Assembly (NCBI GenBank): GCA_907163375.1
Contig: CAJQUW010007404.1
Span: 682,001-746,000, forward strand
Direction of reading: 5' to 3'
Length of the DNA stretch: 64,000 nucleotides
Origin: Prostheceraeus crozeri
Taxonomy: Eukaryota > Platyhelminthes > Polycladida > Euryleptidae
How positions within the stretch are numbered: the first letter of the stretch is position 1; each line of letters starts with the position of its first letter. The notes beneath the pieces are model-generated. The model did no database searches and was not told the origin of the DNA. It worked only from the letters and a program-made list of their open reading frames with translations. Position numbers and translations under genes: made by a program. Shown piece after piece: positions 34,329 to 47,792 of the stretch.

Positions 34329-35830
34329 ATTACACAATGGAGGTCATTTCGCCAAAACTCATAACATAGTACAATAGTACAATAAACTAATACGATTATA
34401 ATATTCATGTACATGAGCATACAATATCAATGCATGCTTGTCTTCAATGCAGAAATGAAACATTAAAAATTTTAGCCGTAGGCCACAGCTAAACATTAAA
34501 CAGAGTGGATACATTAACTAATTGATTATATAAGGTGAAAAAATACACTACAATATTAGTATGCAACATGCCCATATTCGCAATCTTTGATGGCAACTCC
34601 TTTGAATGACTGCTTTCAGCAATCATAAAGTTTTGACCAACAATAAATTACTAACTGACAAGAGTGCTGCAATGCGCCAATAACTTAATTTCCAAATTAT
34701 TTTGACATTCGGCAGAAGAAGCAAGAAGCAAAAGTATAAAAAGTTTGTTTTTTTAATGCTATTGACAAATTGATGAGGCAAAACATCTTCTTCCATAGAC
34801 ATTTTGCGATGCCTCTGCGTTTGCCTAACAGACTATAAGTCACTAAAAATTAGAAATACATAGTGACCAAGCTAAGTCAATACTTCTCCCGGGGCACCGA
34901 AATATTACAAGAAATATAAGAATCCCACCTATGAATTCAAGCTGATGATATTCATTTCTTTAGTCAGAACACAATTTAAGTCATTTTCCATGGACAAGTC
35001 ATACTATGTCCATGAAGTGTCTACCACGGGGACTGAAGGAATTAAAAAGTCAATTTTCTGTCGGCGTTCATTATGAGCTCATATTGATAGGATGAATAGA
35101 CACAGGTGATCTTTTTTTTCAGGAGCCCCTTCGCTGCGTTTAGATATGATTAAAATGGGTTAAAACCCATGGCGTGTTTGAAACATGCGTTATGGTTTAA
35201 GAAAATAAGTTTTTTCTAATTTTTAGAAATTTCCAGCTGTTGATTTCGATATAATATTTACGTATTCTGCTCAAATATGGACTTTAATGATATATTCCCA
35301 GCTCACTTAAGTGCCTCTTTGGAGTCTCTGTTTGTACATTGATGACATAATGCTCATAAACTGATCTTTTTTGCATATCATCATGAAGTACGGTCAACTC
35401 AGGTTGTATTTTACTGAATAATGTTAGGTTTCTCATGTCCAATTAATAGCTAAATGTGTTGTCAGAGGACAAAATAACTCTTCTTGTGCAATGTACTATC
35501 AAAATCAGTAGTCTAAAACTGCTCTCATAGCCAGGCTTTAGAATCCAACATTGTACAAGTTGTTTCAAAACATCTCATTCATAGAAGACTTTGAATGTTT
35601 TCCATAATTGTGGTTTTGAACATGCTTTTAAAACACAATGTTTTTCTAAAATGCATCAGAGATCTCAGTCATATAAAAACATAGCAGTATGAAATGTGGC
35701 TAAGTACTATGACACAAACTTGCAACTTAATAAGCGAATAACATATTATCTATATCACAATCTCTTTTTTACACACCAAAACAGTTTTTGAGATTGCCTA
35801 CACATTGAGTAGCTTGCTCAATTGCTAATA
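34329..35830. other. no gene recognised
   Basis: AT-rich, no signature. Confidence 0.4.
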
Positions 35831-36588
35831 AGGCTTCGACTGTAACATAGGATCAACCGGATCATGATCCATCTGGTAGTATCGGAACGCATCCGGATCA
35901 TATCCCTGATCGGATCCGTTGATCCAATAAAAAGCTGAAATATTATCTACAGTATGCAAGGACTGATCAATGTCGTATAGGCTACTGATGTATTAGATCT
36001 CCTTTCTATTACAGAACTAAATACGATTCATTGGTGCTCATTAGAGAATTAAGGAAAACAGTTAATCTGTTTTACTTCCTTAATCTATGGTCCTCTGGTT
36101 GGATCTGATCACATACACGCAAGGCTACACGATGGGCTATTCGTATCGATTGCCCATCAGCGCGTCGTTTTGTTATGGAGAAGAAATTAAATTCATGATA
36201 TACGTGTATACGACGCTAGAGAGTAACATTCATTATTTGAAACATAAGTCGTATTAATGTTGTTTAATGACTTTACGCTCCATAATCTATCAAAAAGGCC
36301 AACGATGAATAATATGAGATAAAGATAGTAGGCCTGTGATTAATCTTTATCATTAAGAAGGTTGATTAATTGCATTGACATTAACGGAAAAGTATTCAGG
36401 CCTAACCAAAAGTTTCTGTTGGGTTCCGAGAAAGAAACATAAAAATATGCATATTGTTAAGTATGCACACTACTTATGTATTAAGTAAAATCACCGGATC
36501 ATTGCCGGATCGTATCCGGATCACAAACTTTGAGAACCGGATCCGTATCAGACCACTGATCTGATCCGGTTGATCCTGTCGGAGCCCT
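35831..36588. mobile_element. hAT-like MITE with GGATC-rich ends
   Basis: Left end AGGCTTCGAC...AGGATCAACCGGATCA; right end, reversed, AGGGCTCCGACAGGATCAAC. The two match apart from an eight-base insertion in the left. Both ends carry several GGATCC/CCGGATCA words, a subterminal-repeat pattern common in hAT elements. No target duplication is visible and no transposase is encoded, so it is old or its ends are misjudged by a few bases. Confidence 0.7.
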
Positions 36589-38894
36589 AAATGTGTTAAG
36601 AAATGATGAGAGATGATAGAATTCACATCATAACATGCATTTTGTTTTCAAGCATTTATAAAAAATACATGTAAAACCCTATCTATATTCGCTGTCAGAA
36701 TCTTAAGGGCATATTACATGGTGTATTAGTGGATGAGCATTTGATTTTCTCAGAAGAATGTGATTGCATCAAGTTGCAAGAGATGCGAGATTTGAGATGA
36801 GTGAATTTTGATGAGAATAACAACATTCATGCGAGATCTTTGACAGGTACTCTGGACAATTATGGTTGTGGCCTTGCTGAAGTTTTCGTTAATTTCAGTA
36901 TCCCTTACCTGTATTACCGGACAGCAGGGAAATTTTCAATTATAATTTTCCTTTCTATATATCATCATTCATCAATCTGCATAAGCTAGGCAATTTCTGA
37001 TATCGAAAATGCTAATAGTTAGGATTTTACTTCTATATTCACGTCACAGGAAAAAAATGTGGAGATGCAGTTTAACAAAATGATGGATTTAATGATTATA
37101 ATTATAGAGCACATTAGTTTCGCAAGCAAATCGATATACGATGCAACATCTAAGAAGTGAAAGAAAGAGAGCATAAATTACAGAATTATGAAACAAGTCA
37201 AAGAGTGCAGCGGCCTGTAATTTAAGCAATTAAAATCGATGTCAAAAAGGGAAAATGTATATTTACACTTAAGAGATCGCCTAAGAACAGCATGGTATAG
37301 TTTTTATTTCTTCGCTTGCAAACGATTTCTCGCGATCTATTTCTTCTGACGATAAATTTTCGCAAATAATGACTTGTTGAGATGCTAACGCCGGTTTTGA
37401 ATTTTATTTTATCCCATTTGCATGTTTTCAATAATTAAGGCAGTGTTATAGATCATAATGATGTGCTCTTTTGTCAGAGAGTTTAACTAAGTTTTTATAA
37501 TACTGATTAATCATCCTCATCGTACTCTATACGTTATCTTAGCAATGAAATCAATATATATATATATATATATTTGTAAAATGTATTTCTATATAATCTA
37601 CTCTTTTTATTTGCACCGACGGTCTATCAAAGACTGAAGTTCACTCACTACTTTGTTTCTGTGCCTTCATTGTTTTCTTAGACATTGTAGCGGTATATCT
37701 CTTTCTATACCTTGCTTGTTATATCTTGATACTTCGGTAGTTGGACATTTTCAGTGTGAGAATCAAACTTATACAAGCATATTGACTGAATATTTTGCTT
37801 TAATATCGATCAATTTTAGTGTAAACATCGGTTGCCAGCAACACGCTATATGGCTGCACCTTGATCACACCCGATCTTAATTGAAGCGGCTCCACCGTCT
37901 GGGCAGATAATTAAACAGCTCGCGAAGTCAAACGTAAACATCATTTGCTGGCAGCTCAAATAATACTGGTACATTCTTCTAACATACTTTTAATAAAAAC
38001 ATCCTCAGAACTGTAGACATTGTTATCATAATTTGCGCTAAAATGAAAAGTTCAATTAACTAATTAATTTTTCAGTTAGTTAAAGTCAAATTAACTACAG
38101 CGTCTTTCATTCAATATAAATAGTCAAGCTAAATGGCCTCTTTGCGGCTTGAACTGCGGTATATAAGTTATTGTGCAATAATACATGATCAATCTACTGT
38201 CGTGAACCTTCAAAGCTAACTTCAAAAAATATCTGACATTAAGACAAAATTACAATTGTTGCTTTGCATACACTGTCAGTATATTTCATAAGCCACTCGT
38301 TTGCTTTGGATGATGATCTGGAAACGCGAATGAGATAAATCACATGGCAGCATAACTTGACAACCAATGATCACTTGCGGATCGTTTAATAAAGAATAGA
38401 AATGGGCAAACGTTAATTACTTAGATTATCATTTCCAAATTCTACAAATTCTAGAAAGCTGAAGTTTAAAAACTGCCCCTGAAAGTATTTCATAACAATA
38501 CTCGGGACATAGCGGTCAGTAGCCTCAAAAATGCTTCAATCATTTGTAACAAGTTAAGAGCTGCAATCCAATATTTATTTCTTGTTGACTGAATTTCGTG
38601 ATGGACGCATAGATAGATGCGGAACCCATGAAAGTTAACAGCGAATTTGTGATCAGAATGAAATCGATTTAATTCATTGGTTTGTCTGTCAGTGATGATA
38701 AGAAATGAGAACCTCGGAAGTGTAGGTTTACCAGATGAGTTTTTCAGTGGTCATGCTGCTGAGACCTTCATCAGAAGTAGCCGGTCATTTGCAACCATGT
38801 CACAATAATTGAAATTTCCGGAAAGTATTGTATCTACGTTTGATTGCGTTTGGCTCTCAGTTGCCTGATGGTAGATCTTGTGGTCTACCGAGGC
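36589..38894. other. no gene recognised; (AT)n near 37555-37574
   Basis: AT-rich sequence with a short AT microsatellite. Only chance frames of 60-75 codons. Confidence 0.4.
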
Positions 38895-39491
38895 CACAGA
38901 ATTAAATATTTTGTTTATCTGCTTCGGTTTGCTAGAAGTGTGATTAATACGAAATTGGCGGCACATCGAGGAACCTATTACGTGGGCAAAAAGGAATTCC
39001 TAATATGTACCTTACGAAAGTTGTGCGTCGCTTGCGGATTAATGTGAGTTCCAGCAAAGCCCTTCGACTGCCACCATTCCTTCAGATTCGAACATTTTGA
39101 ATAATTGCGCACAAGTTTTCTCCATAATGTTGGCCCTTCCGATCATTATTAAAAAAGTAGCAGGCGTGCGAAAATTAGTTCACTTGATGACTTCACATCC
39201 TCGCCTCGACATTGCTCAGTGTATAGTGCATACACTGAATCGAAGCCAGACGATGTGTCTTGGTGCGTGTGTGCGAAGTGATGTCACAGCACGCACGCAT
39301 CTCTCACTGGCTCTGTTGTCCTCTGCTGACAGCTTATTGTTTGCTATTTCCAATAGCAAGCGATACACGAATTATCCATTCAAGAAGGAGCAAGTTGTCT
39401 AATTCTGTGATGTGCCATTTCGATACTAAGGTTACATACAATTATTCCTTTCTAGGAAACCGAAGCGCGCGCAGATGAATCTAATTCTGTG
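38895..39491. mobile_element. hAT-like MITE, copy 2
   Basis: The same 10-bp inverted ends, CACAGAATTA and TAATTCTGTG, and nearly the same length (597) as copy 1 at 4214. The flanking 8-mers ACCGAGGC and ACACAGGC differ at two positions, so this insertion is probably older than copy 1. A 101-codon frame inside is not conserved in copy 1 and is not a gene. Confidence 0.88.
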
Positions 39492-40812
39492 ACACAGGCT
39501 GATTTGATTCAGGCCTAGAGACACAAAAAACTGAGACTACAGTGGTCAGTTCAACGTCCAGTGGAGTAATCAGTTGTCACTTGTTGTTTGGTCGGGTGAG
39601 GTAGCTCTTCGATTAAGATTCAAAGATTGACGACTTTGCCATAGAGTAAGTACATAGTAGGTAGAGTGTAGACTCAAAAAAATGTCAGCATACAGTGAAG
39701 ATTTCTATATCAAAGGATTCAGTTTTTGAGGAGATTGCAACCTGCGGTCCAAAAGATATTTGATCACTTTTTAAGAAGCTAAATTTTTGAAAATTGTTCC
39801 TGTGCTTATATACTAGCAACTTTGAACCTCTATATAAGTGGTATGAAACCTATTAGATAAAAAAGGAATGAACATTTACTAACAGGTATCTTGACAAAGC
39901 GAAAATGAGGTTGATGAACAAAGAAATTTCATGAACCGCATTATAATATTATTACAGCAGCTACAGTTGTACAGCATTACAATGATACAGTATATTAGAC
40001 GTCTGTTTTGAGCATGTATGCGGCAGTGTTTGGAATCTATGGTATTAGCATATTAACAGTAAGAATGAGTAGTGTTACAAATCTTAAGAGTTCCATTTTT
40101 ACCAGATATTGGGCCAAAGCTGATCAATTTTAATTTGTTGCCACGAGAAAGCTCTTTTGAGTTCTTTTAAGAACTGAGTAATCCAATGGTTACAGTAGCA
40201 TTGTATCTGTACACTTGCGGATTGGAGAACGCCATCAGTCCTCATTACGACTGCTTCAATTAATAATTTGAATTAATAAGCATTATATTCTATTATAGAT
40301 GGCTACTGGGATGATTTTCATCATCGTATGAGAATGCAAGTCTTCATGGAAAAGTTTTTCATTCGTATTTTCATCGGCATGATTTTGCGATTCACTAAAT
40401 TTATGTTTCATTTCTTGAATCTGAATAGCATTGTGGACCCATCTACATCTTTGAAAAGTTAATGATCATTGTCATTGATTATGATATTTTGCTCTTCAGT
40501 GGCAGGCAGTTTGTGATATGGTCACGGTTAAGTCTTATTAATGAGGCTGAGTACAAAAAGCAATTCACCCATTGAATTGCTAATTGAATAGACATAACTA
40601 CCTCTCCACGGTTGTCATGACACGGAGGATTTGTAAAATATTATTATTCCTTCTTTATCATGATCAGTCAATTCTTCAAAGCTGTAATCATTTGCATCTC
40701 TCACATAACAAATGCCCCTGATGTTGTCTGCAGTTCATCAAGCCCAGAAAAGATGATTTTAAGGTTTTCTTACAGTTTTCTCAATATTTAAATAAAGTAG
40801 AAGTTTTGGAAA
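39492..40812. other. no gene recognised
   Basis: AT-rich, no signature. Confidence 0.4.
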
Positions 40813-40904
40813 GAAATAAAAGCGAAAATTTTCCCAACGTTTCGCTCATAGTCTATTGAGCATTCTCAAGGGTACACAGATAAAAATTAGCAACTGGATT
40901 ACAT

Positions 40905-41821
40905 CAGAGGAGGCGGAGCGATATTAGATGTGGGGGGGCACCGATCTGATACCAGTTCGATACCAACCCAACGAATGTTGATAAAACCCGTGGCGTGGGC
41001 CTATCAGTTGACATTTAAATTGAATAGAAGGCTACCGCAAACTACATTATAATGTTGGTCCACTCAAAGAAATTATCAGTCCTAGACTTTTGATAGAAAT
41101 TTTACTTAATTAAGATTAAACAAATTGTGATGAAGGCCGATGGTTTAATATAGATTCAAGCATACTTCAGTATTAGGTAGTTGTAAATCTTTCATTCACT
41201 AATTTGAGTGTGTATTTCTAGTTGCAACTTAATTAGCTCTAACTTCCTTAACATCGAAGTAATTGTTGAAGCTTACAAAAACGTTTTTTGTCATATTTGG
41301 GAATTCTGACTGTTGCACATGCATGCCTGTTTGAGGGGTTATTGCAATCACAAGATGACGAGTCGTTTGACATATTTAATAGGTGATACTATAAGCGTGT
41401 GTGATTAAATTAAACAAAGGTAGTTTTACAAAATTAGTGTAATGATAAGACTAGTGTGTACAAACTTATTCAAAAACTCAAAATTTTCCAAACAAGGAAA
41501 GCCTCTGCTTGTTTCGATATGTGAATTCTTTTGCTATAGCCTCCACTGACAATTCATCAGTGCATCTCTTATGAATTGAAAGTACTATCAAATTGTTCAA
41601 TCTTTTCTCAGTCATGTTGCTTCGCAAGTCTGATGTTGTTCTTCTGAGAGAAGAAAATGTTCGTTCTGCACTGGCAGAACTCATTGGAGCCTCATTGCTT
41701 GTCTTTTATGATAACAATTGTTATAACAATTTGAATGAAAAGCTTAAAATTATCGATTGAATTTTTTGCCGTGAATTTTTTGAACGTGCCCCCGGTGCCC
41801 CCCCCTGTTCCGCCGCCCCTG
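40905..41821 (-). mobile_element. hAT transposon remnant with 8-bp target duplication
   Basis: Ends CAGAGGAGGCGGAGCG and, reversed, CAGGGGCGGCGGAACA are typical of hAT. A perfect 8-bp target duplication GATTACAT lies at 40897-40904 and 41822-41829. At 917 bp it keeps only the last part of a transposase gene. It is inserted in the left arm of the Penelope-type palindrome, so it is younger than that palindrome. Confidence 0.92.
41478..41705 (-). pseudogene. hAT transposase, carboxy-terminal dimerisation domain
   Basis: The fragment around MSSASAERTFSSLRRT and LRSNMTEKRLNNLIVLSIH is the hAT family dimerisation (hATC) motif, with a proper stop after KQRLSLFGKF. It is closest to the ZMYM1/THAP-associated type of hAT transposase. 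The BED finger and the catalytic Asp residues are missing, so it is a relic. Confidence 0.9.
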
Positions 41822-42175
41822 GATTACATACATGAACTGATTACAAAATTTGAAAATCATAGAGTGGAAACTAGGCTAAAGGGACTAAAGTAAATCTTAC
41901 ATTTGAATAGCTAACTTACATATAAAAAACAAGACATCTAGAAAATTGTGCTACATGGACTTAGGGAAAAAGATACTTAGTTTGTTTTTTTGTTTTTTTT
42001 TCTTTTCCTAAGTCCATGTAGCACAATTTTCTAGATGTCTTGTTTTTCATATATCAGTAAGCTATGCAATTGAAAGGTTTACTTTAGTCCCTTTAGCCTA
42101 GTCTTTATCTGTGTACCCTTGAGAATGCTCAATAGGCTATGAGCGAAACGTTGGGAAAATTTTCGTTTTTATTTA

Positions 42176-44160
42176 TTATTATACCAAAATTACGTCTCAA
42201 AAATGTTTTATCAAGCGACAAGTTTCTTTTAATATTTAAGAGAAAAAATTGAAATTTTGATTTTATGTTAATACCCAAAAATGCAGAGACACGATTTACA
42301 AACAGCACAATAAATATCCTTCTGCATTTTTAGATGTGAGACGAAGATATACATTTACTGATGAATTATTTCAAGAGGTGATAGTGATTAATTGGCATCT
42401 AATTAAGTAGTGAAAAGTAGGATTTTGATTAACACTGCTTTTCAAGTTGGAAGTGGCCCGTCTCGACCCGGAAAATTTGGCCATCTCTGTTCTAAGCCAT
42501 TTTATATTAGCATTTGGAAAAATCACTGCTTGATGCAATCTAACCTATGATTAGCGTTGCATTCGAATGACACAATGACTGTTTATGTCTGTGCAGTCAT
42601 CTTAGGCTCAGTTTATACAGGATGCTGAAAGTTTATAGATAATATCATAAAAAACGAAAGTTATGCAAGTTTATCAGTTTATTGAAATATGAATTTGAGT
42701 GAAATGAAGCATTAGAGTTGTGAAGTGATGGATAGATTTGTTTAAATGAAAAGCACTCGTGATAAAAGCTCATATTTTTGAGAAATTCTTGTATCTTTTG
42801 TTGGAAATTTCAGGGGAATGGCAAAGAATTTACAAACTACTCAAAGTCACACTCACTTCAAAATATTTGGAAAGGAAGTGTCAGACATTATTTTTGAGAC
42901 AATTGTTGTCATGTATTCATAGCAGGATAAACAAATCACAGACAGAAATTAAGAAGATCACACATCTAAAAAATTCTCAGCTTCAAAAGCATTGTCTCTC
43001 GATAATTTCCTTGGGATTATCAGCTCAATTTCAATATGAAAAGCAAGACAATATACAGTTTTCCTGAAGAGATCACATAGCCTGAATCGCTTTGTTTGCA
43101 TCTATCGGATGGTACCGGTAATGTATGTCATTAGCTAATGTATTTGTAAATTCGGAATTATTTGCATCACTCAGGTTTTCAGCATCCAACTATTATTAAG
43201 CTACATCATTTAATGAAAACATCGGAATAATGCAATGTGGGATTTTGGTGTTGAGATGAAAGATAAATAAGCCACAACACAAAGGCAAATAAAAAAGAGA
43301 GAAAATCTGCTGGCAAAAAAGTTTTAAGATTGACATTTGAATAGAGGTAGTCAGGAGGGATAGATTCAATATCTTTCTCTCAATCAAATTTCTTTGTATT
43401 CATAATCGACGGAAGAACGACGAGGAGACAGATGAAGATGTAGTGTCCATGAAGACTTCCTATCTCAACAATTATTTGAAGTTTGTCGTAGTCCTTTTAT
43501 TCGATAATTTTTCATAGATCTTCATCTTGTAAGGGATTCTCATGAGTTGGCAACCACAGGATATTTCAGCGACTCATTGACTATTTTTGAATTCTGTTGC
43601 TGTTGGATACAGGACAGAGAACGCTTCCAGTACATTTTTAAGTAAGTACAAGCTTACTCACTTTAGTATGACTGTAGTATCACCATCGTATAAACCTTAG
43701 TTAGTGGAAAATAAGGATATAACTTGACACACTTTCTGATCGCTGACAATCGTCAACAAAGCCAACTGTCTATACTGCAACCTCGTTATGCTCCTCACCC
43801 ATATCTGTCGCTGTCGCTTGGAATTTTGAGAATGTGTTATCTCTTTAGAAAGGGCGCATTTATTTATATATAGGCTTAGAATACTAACATGCACTATGCT
43901 TCCAATGTCTCATTCATGCTTAGATGATCCTTTAAGTTGCAACTTTCAAATGCAAAATGATGCGATAAATACTACTTCCAACAAAAATTTGAAGACAAAA
44001 TGCCATAGCACAAAATATTTCAGCACATTCATCGGCTATCGACTGACGAAAATGTAGACATCTTATTGACAAATCAGAACCGCATATTTTCTTAAATATA
44101 AAAATACCTATGAGTAGAGATGTGATGAAAGATGATAACATTTCATGAATTTAAGTGAAT
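42176..44160. other. no gene recognised
   Basis: A 102-codon frame at 42759-43067 has no recognisable domain and a chance-like composition. Otherwise AT-rich and closed. Confidence 0.4.
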
Positions 44161-44161
44161 G

Positions 44162-44275
44162 AGCCGGCCGTCGACCCGGCCCCGGCCGCAAATTTTGAAG
44201 ACCGGCTGACCGGCTACTCATTACGCCGGCCGGACAGTTAATTTATCTAGACCCGTGTCGACCGTTGACGACATT
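44162..44275. repeat. CCGGC-rich islet
   Basis: A GC-rich patch of GCCGGCC, ACCGGCT and GTCGACC words in an AT-rich setting. Clustered motifs of this kind are seen in subterminal regions of hAT-type elements. No partner end was identified. Confidence 0.4.
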
Positions 44276-44990
44276 CAGTCTTGAATAAATTGCTTATTCA
44301 ATCATTACATCATTAAGAGCTTGTAAATGTAACATAATTTGAGAGTATCTACACGCATATTTTGCAACAACAATATTACGAACTGTTCTTTAAGCAGTTA
44401 AAAAATGATCACCGGTGACTTATACATGTATTTCAAACCGCACTTCATCTATGATGTAGCTTCCAGAATCATTCTAGCCTGCATGAATTTGGAAGCATTG
44501 TGCATTCCATAGCCTATCTATCGTAAAATTATTCAGGATCCTGAATGGTAGCCTATCACTACATGGGATAGTTTATGTAACGCCTGGAGCTTAGAGTTGC
44601 AATGAATAATGGATTTCAATGCAACAGGTCCTACTACCCGAAAATTTGACAGTGGATCGCGGATAATTGTCTGATAAGTTAATGGCACGCGATACATTTT
44701 GACTGACGCTGTACAGGGACACTCAGTCAAATGAAAAACTGATGACAGATTTGGGGAGCTCATTCTACCAGACTCCTACACGTCTGCTCGCGGTCATCAA
44801 TGCAAACTCTGGAATTAAACTGTAGAACTGCAAACTCTGGAAACTTGAAAGAGTTCTTGATTGTCGTCGATAATCACTGAATTCTCTCACAAGTAAAGAA
44901 GCGAATGTTACTCTAGTGAATCATTTTAACATTAATTAATCATTAGCAATCGGGGGATAGTATTCGTATGCAACTGAGGCGGACTCCTCG
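44276..44990. other. no gene recognised
   Basis: AT-rich, no signature. Confidence 0.35.
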
Positions 44991-44992
44991 AA

Positions 44993-45122
44993 GCAAAGCT
45001 CAAAGTTTGGGTTTGCGCGAGCGCTTTCGAGGTCTGTCAGACATCATGATCATGCGCTTGAATATTATGTCCGACGGACTTCGACAGCGCTCGCGCAAAG
45101 CCAAACTTTGAGTTTTGCTTCC
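44993..45122. repeat. inverted repeat with GC-rich stem
   Basis: Arms of about 56 bases around CTCAAAGTTTGGGTTTGCGC and GCGCAAAGCCAAACTTTGAG are about 85-90% complementary, with a loop containing ATGATCATGCGC. Likely a foldback element or the two ends of a deleted transposon. Confidence 0.8.
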
Positions 45123-46395
45123 AACAGCAGAGGGGACATTCCTATCATGTTACTTAGTGACGTCATCAAAAAATAAGTTACAGGTGCTGTCTGGGAAGCG
45201 ATTGCTGAAAGAGAATTTTCTGTGGACTTGCGCCACAACAGGGCAGGTTGCGTATGAATCTGTCTGCTGGAAATTTGATATGACCACTTGTTCATTCGCT
45301 ACAGCTGTGAGAGAATAATGAACGGTGAATAAGTACTTGAAGTAATATTAAAAGTGAAATCGAAGAGGAAGTCGTTGTGCTTGATTGCTAGTTCGAGGAT
45401 GCTAAATGTAAATGTCACTTGTAATATACTTTCATGTAAATATGTAGAACTATGGGGACCTACATGCCATATACAAGCAGAAATTTGTGTTGCGTTTTCA
45501 TTTTCTCGCCCATTGAGCGATTAAAACTTCCAGTTTGTAATTCAGCAGTTAGATAGGAACTCTGTAAGTCGTTTCTATGTCAAAGTATTGCATGTATGTT
45601 TACGTCTTAACATAATTTCAACAGAGTAATCCGAAAATACCATCGTTAAATTAACTATAGATACAGATATTATGATGATGATTTTTTTGATGATCAAGAT
45701 GGTGAAAACATCATTGAATAATTGAACGATTATATTTCTGGTTTCAGCGTACTGTGTGAACCAAATTCAACATAACAAAATACTTGAATATTTACGCATA
45801 AAAATGTGCAAAATATTTGAAATGAAAAATTTGGTGGTGCCAGCATCATGCGTTAAGATGCCAGCAGCCAGCAAATTGACCATCCCTGTTCATGAGTGAC
45901 TTAGCGATCCTCTGCAAGCCATAGGTCAAAAGCCAAAAGCAGAAGCAATAAGCCTTGTGCCATAAGGTACTTTGTGTGCATTTTGACAATTTTTCATGAC
46001 AAATGTTATAAGAATATTGTATCTGAAACTTTCCAAGCACTGTAAGACCGCTAACATGCGAGAATGGTGTGTTGTTCCACAACGACAAAGACACCTGAAA
46101 ATTAAGCCTGCATCGTCTGCATGCGGTCAAAATAACGCATAAAATGCCGTTATAGTTGATTTTATTGTGCCCCCGGCCTTTACGTTTCATTGATTCAAAG
46201 AGAAATAGAAATAATAGTGAAAATTTGCAAAATATTCCTTTGTCTAGCCACTATCAACTGCTGGCTTTAGAGCTGCTGCTGTGGTAACGCGTGTCCACGG
46301 CGTGCTATTGTTTTCGATGTGCATTCTAGTCATTCTTTACATCACACCATAGAGAACACCATATATCAAATCAAGAGCATGATTCATAGAGTAAG
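45123..46395. other. no gene recognised
   Basis: Holds a short AAAAGCC tract at 45918-45970 related to the one at 6083. Otherwise unassigned. Confidence 0.35.
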
Positions 46396-46397
46396 TA

Positions 46398-47790
46398 CAG
46401 GGTGTCCGTAAAGTCGCTTGACTTTTTGATTGAATATCTACATGAGTAAACAATAAACGTTTACGTCAGAAACCCTGTTATATCACGCAACATGAAGGGG
46501 AATTTACGAATCTAACAATAAGAAATGAATATTCGATTATTTAACTGCTTAAATTTTACATTCTGCATGCAGTCATTTTTGTAATGAATATTATATGTGC
46601 AATTATAGTTCTTAAACTTTGTTGAATTCATTTCAGTTTCAGTAAATGTTAAAGTCAATTAGCTGTGCTGTTAATTATGTCAATTAACCCTACCTAGGGC
46701 CATAGCTCAAAATTTTCCTCTATTCAATTCTATGAAACTTTCATCACCAGCCATGACGACATGCTTAGTCATTGATTGATTCATGTCTTATCATCTTCAA
46801 TTGAGAACGTCAAATAATTCAGCTTTCATGGCATAGAATCGCCATATCCCTATCTATAACGTGATGTTTTCGCTAACCAATGACAAAGACGCGTGTGTCA
46901 ACCAATAGTTTAAGTCTGTATCATAGTGTTTCCTCATGCTATGTTCGAAATCTCAATGTGAAGTGGTGCGATCGCTGCCTATCTTATTAACAATGGATTT
47001 TCAGACTCGGATAGAGATAGTTCAGTGCTTCTGTGCATGCAATAGAAGTGCTACAGCTGCCCTTCGAATGTTTAAGACTCAAAGACGCATTCACAAAGAT
47101 CCTTTTACAACAACATCGATTGCAAATATCATCAAAAAGTTTGAAGAAACTGGCAGCGTTCATGATAAACCTTGCAGTGGCCGTCCTACAATGGATGACA
47201 TGACAATTGCAACTGTGAATCGCGTCGTCGAGGAGACTAGTTCAAAATCAAAGCTAGGAGTCACGTCAGTTCGCAAAGTGGCGGAAGAGGTTGGTATCAT
47301 TTCAAAGACTAGTGTCCATAAAATCCTTCGGCATGAACTAAAACTTTACCCGTACAAATTACAAGTCGTGCAAGCACTTGAGCCGGCCGACAAGCGAAAG
47401 CGCTGTGAGTTAGCGAGTTGGCTTCTCGACAATCAGAATGTAATCGATGACATTGTCTGGTCTGACGAGGCGTATTTTTCACTCATTGGGATCGTTAACA
47501 CGCACAATTGCCGTATCTGGTCAGATGTTAAGCCATCAACATGCATCTCAAAATCCCTTCATTCGGCTTCATCAATATTATTCAGCGATTGACTGCAGTG
47601 ATTGATTGCGATGGCAATCATTTCGAACACTTGATTTGAACATTTTAATCATCAAATATTGGCTTCTTACTGTTAGATTCGTGAATTCCCCTTTATGTTG
47701 CGCAATATAACATGGCTTGTGATAAAAAAGTTTATTGCTTTCTCATGTAGATATTCAATTCAAAAGCCAAGCGAATTTACGGACACCCTG
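46398..47790 (+). mobile_element. mariner-superfamily transposon (DUF4817-type transposase), internally deleted
   Basis: Inverted ends of about 70 bp start CAGGGTGTCCGTAAA on both sides and are flanked by TA (46396-46397 and 47791-47792), the mariner target. The transposase is on the plus strand. At 1393 bp the element is a little short because part of the catalytic domain is missing. Identity between the two ends is high, so it is not very old. Confidence 0.92.
46993..47639 (+). pseudogene. mariner-type transposase with deleted catalytic core
   Basis: MDFQTRIEIVQCFCACNRSA begins the DUF4817-like DNA-binding domain. It is followed by GSVHDKPCSGRPTMDD (linker with GRP motif), a second helix-turn-helix (VTSVRKVAEEVGIISKTSVH) and YPYKLQVVQALEPADK. 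WSDEAYFSLIGIVNTHNCRI carries the first catalytic Asp. After WSDVKP the middle of the catalytic domain is absent and the frame changes. The natural end FINIIQRLTAVIDCDGNHFE and stop is readable to 47639. The upstream ATG at 46936 is less likely because homology starts at 46993. Confidence 0.88.
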
Positions 47791-47792
47791 TA

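Larger units (their letters stand above)
40813..42175. repeat. Penelope-type terminal palindrome, split by a hAT insertion
   Basis: The left arm (40813-40890 and 41870-41975) and the right arm (42000-42175) are inverted copies. They share GAAACGTTGGGAAAATTTTC at the outer ends and a stretch containing CTAGAAAATTGTGCTACATG in the inner arms around a T-rich loop at 41976-41999. The outer end has TGCTC-AATAGGCTAT-GAGC-GAAACG, the same stem-then-GAAAC layout as the hammerhead-like motif at 22131, with a degenerate core. This resembles Penelope-like terminal repeats in inverted arrangement. Confidence 0.65.

Noticed and set aside
39097-39402. 101-codon frame
   Set aside because: Lies inside MITE copy 2 and is not kept in copy 1.
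42759-43067. 102-codon plus-strand frame
   Set aside because: Leu/Lys/Ile-rich as expected from AT-rich DNA; no recognisable motif.
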